A DNA stretch of 9,468 nt from CAMLHU01 sp039917855. Lineage in GTDB: Bacteria > Gemmatimonadota > Gemmatimonadetes > Gemmatimonadales > GWC2-71-9. A program made the translations under genes and the position numbers. The stretch's first letter is position 1. Each line of letters opens with the position of its first letter. Where the stretch lies: NCBI GenBank assembly GCA_039917855.1, contig JBDSIR010000052.1, positions 1-9,468 of the forward strand, read 5' to 3'. The notes under the pieces are model-generated. The model was given only the letters and a program-made list of their open reading frames with translations, had not been told where the DNA came from and did no database searches. This document shows positions 6,779 through 9,468 of this stretch, piece by piece.

Positions 6779-6883
6779 GCAGGCGGCCAGGCGGGTAGGC
6801 GGGTAGTGGCCAATGAGAGCGGGCCCCTTCGAGGTGAAGGGGCCCGCACCTTGTTCCACCCGCCTACCCGCCTACCCGCCTAG
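6776..6883. repeat. Palindromic element of inverted tandem 8-bp units between convergent genes
   Basis: The left arm has 8-base phased units: TAGGCAGG (6776), CGGCCAGG (6784), CGGGTAGG (6792), CGGGTAGT (6800). The right arm has the inverse: TCCACCCG (6855), CCTACCCG (6863), CCTACCCG (6871), and a partial CCTAG (6879-6883). Between them is a perfect GC-rich hairpin (6819-6847). The first TAG on the plus strand is the tatA stop (6776-6778). The CTA at 6880-6882 is the ppiD stop read on the minus strand. The element therefore fills the whole convergent gap and reaches into both coding ends. Confidence 0.85.
6819..6847. terminator. Bidirectional transcription terminator hairpin between tatA and ppiD
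   Basis: GCGGGCCCCTT (6819-6829) pairs perfectly with AAGGGGCCCGC (6837-6847). One further C-G pair leaves a five-base loop GAGGT. The plus strand continues into ACCTTGTT and the minus strand into TCTCATT, both weakly U-rich. Position between two converging genes and symmetry suggest it serves both. Confidence 0.75.
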
Positions 6884-8715
6884 TTGGTGGTCTGCGCCGC
6901 TGCCTGCGCCGCTTCCGACTGGCGGAGGAGTTCCTCGCGGTGGTCCACGATCTTGGCGTTGTCGTGCAGGGCCTGGAGGTAGTTCCGGACCCGATCCTGG
7001 CGCATGAGCCGGATCGCGCGGGCCCGCTGCTCGTCGCGCTGGGCCAGGAAGGCCTGACTGTCGGCCGGGGCATGTTCGACCGACTCGAGGAGGTAGAGCC
7101 CCTCGGGAGTGTCGATCACGGGGCTCCGCTGCCCCACCTGCAGGCTGAAGGCGGTCCCGATGAAGATCGGATTGGGGAATGGCGGGTTGACGCGAGTGAA
7201 CGGACCCACGACCTGATGGGGGAGGCCGAGGGCGCGGGTGGCCATGTCGAGCGAGGCGCCTTCATCGAGCCGCTTCTGGAGGGCGACTCCGATGAGCAGG
7301 GCGCGCTCCCACTTCTTCGACTGCCGCGCTTCCCGTTCGACCGCGTCGCGGATCGAGACGAGTGGCGGGATCCCCTCAGGCGTGAGGCTGTCGATCCGGA
7401 ACAGGTAGAGCGCGTCGACGGTCTCTTCGACCGGGCCGATCGCACCCGGGGTGGCGCGCTGGAAGACCCAGGTGCCGACGTTCGGGACGACGGTGGCGCC
7501 GGCCTGGACGCTGGTGCCCTTCTGGACGGGGAGGGCGCGATTGACGCGGAGCCCGAGCGCGCGCGCGGCGGTGTCGAGGGCGGCGGGGTCGACCCGGTCG
7601 GCGGCGAGCCGCTCGAGCGAATCGGCCAGGGCGTCGACCTGGTCGCGGTGCGTGCCGGAGAGCTCGATGTCGACCAGGACGTGGCGGCCCCGCACCTTGT
7701 TGCCGGTGCGACTGGTGACCTCGAGGATGTGATAGCCGAACGGCGAGAGGAACGGTTCGGAGATCCGTCCCACCGGGAGCTTGAACGCTATCGAGTCGAA
7801 CTGGGCGACCATCTGCCCCTTGGTCCATTCGCCGAGGTCGCCGCCACGGGCCGCGGAGACCGCGTCCTGCGACTCCCGCCGGGCGACATCCTCGAACTTC
7901 GCGCCCCCCACGATCTCGGCGCGCACGGCACGGACCCGCGCGAGCGCCGCGGCGGAGTCGGCCGCGTCCAGGCCGCGCGGGACCATCACGTAGCTGAGAT
8001 AGGCGGTCTCCGGGCGCTTGAACTGGTCCCCGTGGTCGCGGTAATAACGCTCCACCTCTTCGGCCGAGACCGCCACGGCGGAGTCGGACACGGCGTTCCG
8101 GGGGATGATGGCGGTGACGTCGATCTTGACCTTCTCGTTCTCGTCGCGGTAGCGCTGCCAAAGCTCGGCGTCGGACGTGAAGACGTCGGCGGAGATGACC
8201 CGCAGGAGCTTGGCCCGCAGCATCTCGGCGCGGTACCGCTCCTCGAGCGCCGGGAGCACTTGTACCGCGCTCGCGGAGGAGAGCCAGCGCTGGTACTTGC
8301 CCATGTCGAAGCGGCCGTCGGTCTGGAAGTTCTCGCTCTGCTGGATCTCGGGGATCGGCGTGGTCCGGATGGCATCGGCCACCTCTTCGTCGCTCACGCT
8401 CAGGCCACGACGGTGATACTCGGACACCAGCACCGCCTGGTCGATCCACTCGTTCCACACCTGGTCCCGAAGCCGGGCGTAGTCGTCCGCGCCGAGGGTC
8501 CCCGGATTCTGCTCCTGCTGCTGCTGGGCCGCCCGCTGCACCAGAAGTTCGTAGTCGCGGGCGTCCAGGGACTGGTCGTTGACCGTGCCGGCGTTGCGAG
8601 AACGGGCGAATTCGCCGTTCCCGGTGAGGCCGCTCAAGTCGAAGACCATCCAGGCGAGGAAAGTGATGCTGACCAGGGCCACCATGGGCCCCGCGAGCTT
8701 ACGGAAGAAGTTCAT
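6880..8715 (-). CDS. ppiD: Membrane-anchored PpiD/SurA-like peptidyl-prolyl isomerase
   Basis: Periplasmic folding helper that catalyses cis-trans isomerisation of prolyl bonds in newly exported proteins. Its 611 residues are close to E. coli PpiD. A short positive N-terminus (NFFRK) and one membrane helix (about 9-29) with no signal-peptidase site give a PpiD-like inner-membrane anchor. Residues ~40-180 are a SurA-N-type chaperone region (Glu/Arg-rich helices, WNEWIDQAVLVSEY, DGRFDMGKYQRWL). Residues ~236-336 are the parvulin domain, with RPETAYLSYVMV, FEDVARRES, GGDLGEW and the end PFGYHILEV. A stretch around 526-546 (VGQRSPVIDTPEGLYLLESV) resembles only the second half of another parvulin domain, so it is likely non-catalytic. 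A Gln run lies at 64-67. The gene converges on tatA; its stop is supplied by the flanking repeat. The ribosome site is weak. Confidence 0.88.
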   Translation of the reverse strand: MNFFRKLAGPMVALVSITFLAWMVFDLSGLTGNGEFARSRNAGTVNDQSLDARDYELLVQRAAQQQQEQNPGTLGADDYARLRDQVWNEWIDQAVLVSEYHRRGLSVSDEEVADAIRTTPIPEIQQSENFQTDGRFDMGKYQRWLSSASAVQVLPALEERYRAEMLRAKLLRVISADVFTSDAELWQRYRDENEKVKIDVTAIIPRNAVSDSAVAVSAEEVERYYRDHGDQFKRPETAYLSYVMVPRGLDAADSAAALARVRAVRAEIVGGAKFEDVARRESQDAVSAARGGDLGEWTKGQMVAQFDSIAFKLPVGRISEPFLSPFGYHILEVTSRTGNKVRGRHVLVDIELSGTHRDQVDALADSLERLAADRVDPAALDTAARALGLRVNRALPVQKGTSVQAGATVVPNVGTWVFQRATPGAIGPVEETVDALYLFRIDSLTPEGIPPLVSIRDAVEREARQSKKWERALLIGVALQKRLDEGASLDMATRALGLPHQVVGPFTRVNPPFPNPIFIGTAFSLQVGQRSPVIDTPEGLYLLESVEHAPADSQAFLAQRDEQRARAIRLMRQDRVRNYLQALHDNAKIVDHREELLRQSEAAQAAAQTTN

Positions 8716-8766
8716 AGACCTGTCGCGATGGAACGGGGTCGGCGCCGAATGCCGAAAAGAGGCCCA

Positions 8767-8795
8767 AGTCTAAGGGGGATAAGGCCTAATCTCAA
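8767..8795 (-). promoter_or_regulatory. ppiD: Candidate ppiD promoter
   Basis: On the minus strand, TTGAGA (complement of 8790-8795, five of six to -35) and TAGACT (complement of 8767-8772, four of six to -10) are 17 bases apart. The predicted start is near 8760, leaving a leader of about 45 bases. A bulged inverted repeat overlaps the spacer. Confidence 0.5.
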
Positions 8796-8809
8796 GCCGG
8801 AGGCCCCCC
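8774..8809. promoter_or_regulatory. Bulged inverted repeat between divergent promoters, possible operator or leader hairpin
   Basis: GGGGG (8774-8778) and GGCCT (8783-8787) face AGGCC (8801-8805) and CCCC (8806-8809), leaving an ATAA bulge on one side and a 13-base loop that contains most of the ppiD -35. It sits between the two promoters, 8 bases before the plus-strand -35. No binding protein can be named. Confidence 0.3.
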
Positions 8810-8817
8810 GTGCGGCG

Positions 8818-8846
8818 TTGACACCTCTCCCGTCGGGCGCTACACT
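8818..8846 (+). promoter_or_regulatory. Sigma70-type promoter of the downstream TPR gene
   Basis: A perfect TTGACA (8818-8823) is followed after exactly 17 bases by TACACT (8841-8846, four of six). Transcription would start near 8853, giving a leader of about 35 bases to ATG 8888. This is the best-matching promoter in the window. Confidence 0.65.
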
Positions 8847-8887
8847 TTAATCCAATCCCCACAACAACTTAGCCCGAATCGACCGGA

Positions 8888-9468
8888 ATGGCTGCAAGCG
8901 AGATAGAGAAGCTCGAACGGCTCGTCCGGGAGAACCCGAAGGGTCGCCTCTTCGCCTCCCTGGCCGACGCTTACCGGAAGGACGGCCAGTTCCCCAAGGC
9001 ATTGGAGGTACTGGAGGCCGGCCTCAAGAACCACCCCGACTACGTCTCGGCGCGGGTGGTGCTGGGGCGCGTGCACATGACCACCGGCGACCGGGTGAAG
9101 GCCCGGGAGGCTTTTTCGCGGGTGGTGGAGCTGGATCCGGAGAGCGTCATCGCCCTCAAGGCATTGGCCGACCTCGCCGAGGAGGAGGGGGAGTCAAATG
9201 AGGCGCTCCGGTGGTCGGGGCAGCTCCTCACGGTCGACCCGGGGAACGATGACGCGATGAAGCAGCAGGAGCGCCTCACCTCGGCGGCGAAGATCCACGA
9301 GGACGTGCGCCTGAGCGGCATCGTGCCGGTGGTGATGGAGGATGTCGTGCTCCCCGGACCGGTGGGGGTCGATCCGGAGGCGACGGTGCGAGCGTTCCCC
9401 GCGATCACCGGCCCGATCCCGGGCCCCACCTCCGCGCCGACCTTCAACGCCGCGATCGAGCCGCTCGA
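8888..9468 (+). CDS. TPR-repeat protein, 3' end beyond the window
   Basis: The first 193 codons are visible, open to the window edge with no stop. The N-terminus is MAASEIEKLERLVRENPKG, followed by at least three TPR units over residues ~18-125: SLADAYRKDGQFPKALEVLE, VLGRVHMTTGDRVKAREAFS and ALADLAEEEGESNEALRWSG. Each ends in an NHPD, LDPES or VDPGN turn typical of TPRs. After ~130 the chain becomes Pro/Gly/Val-rich and low in helix (MEDVVLPGPVGVDPEA, GPIPGPTSAPT), probably a flexible linker to a further domain. There is no signal peptide or membrane segment, so cytoplasmic. The ATG follows a weak GGA only. It resembles the first gene of the upstream operon in style (TPR block, then Pro-rich linker) but is too short and different to call a paralogue. 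Partner and function unknown. Confidence 0.85.
   Translation, partial: MAASEIEKLERLVRENPKGRLFASLADAYRKDGQFPKALEVLEAGLKNHPDYVSARVVLGRVHMTTGDRVKAREAFSRVVELDPESVIALKALADLAEEEGESNEALRWSGQLLTVDPGNDDAMKQQERLTSAAKIHEDVRLSGIVPVVMEDVVLPGPVGVDPEATVRAFPAITGPIPGPTSAPTFNAAIEPL

Noticed and set aside
6940..8850. A 636-residue open frame on the plus strand, opposite ppiD
   Set aside because: Composition is typical of an antisense shadow (Asp/Gly/Arg/Val-rich, no motif). The minus-strand gene has a membrane anchor, SurA-N and parvulin domains. The frame also runs across the divergent promoter region.

Overview
The window is about 9.5 kb of very GC-rich, gene-dense bacterial chromosome with eight protein genes. 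Seven are on the plus strand and one is on the minus strand. No tRNA, rRNA, CRISPR array, insertion sequence or phage gene is visible. GC-rich codon use, a long-chain polyprenyl synthase, a TatA, a DUF4321-like small membrane protein and a PpiD-like foldase suggest a free-living, diderm, probably menaquinone-using bacterium. My best guess is Gemmatimonadota or a relative. That is inference from gene content and style, not from a marker gene.

Layout. (1) 31-1158: exported lipoprotein with two fibronectin-III-like domains and an EF-hand-like calcium loop. (2) 1155-1241: a palindromic intergenic element built of 7-bp units around a terminator-like hairpin; it starts on the lipoprotein stop codon and runs into the promoter region of the next gene. 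(3) 1261-2784: histidine ammonia-lyase (hutH), standing alone without other hut genes. (4) 2891-6778: a tight four-gene run made of a large TPR scaffold protein, a long-chain polyprenyl diphosphate synthase, a DUF4321-like two-helix membrane protein and tatA. The first three genes overlap by 1-4 bases, and tatA follows after 14 bases, so this looks like one operon. A sigma70-like promoter lies at 2814-2842. (5) 6776-6883: a second palindromic element, here of 8-bp units around a perfect hairpin (6819-6847). It lies between convergent tatA and ppiD and carries the stop codons of both. (6) 6880-8715, minus: membrane-anchored SurA/PpiD-like peptidyl-prolyl isomerase. (7) 8716-8887: a divergent control region with two facing promoters. 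(8) 8888 to the window end: a TPR protein cut off by the edge.

Much of the region relates to the cell envelope: Tat export, periplasmic folding, an isoprenoid precursor for quinone or carrier lipids, and a surface lipoprotein. The genes themselves are mostly ordinary families. The most unusual material is the pair of intergenic elements at 1155-1241 and 6776-6883. They differ in sequence but share one design: tandem stop-codon-bearing units with a period not divisible by three, an inner terminator-like hairpin, and the same units inverted on the other side. The result is stop codons in all three frames on both strands next to a transcription terminator.
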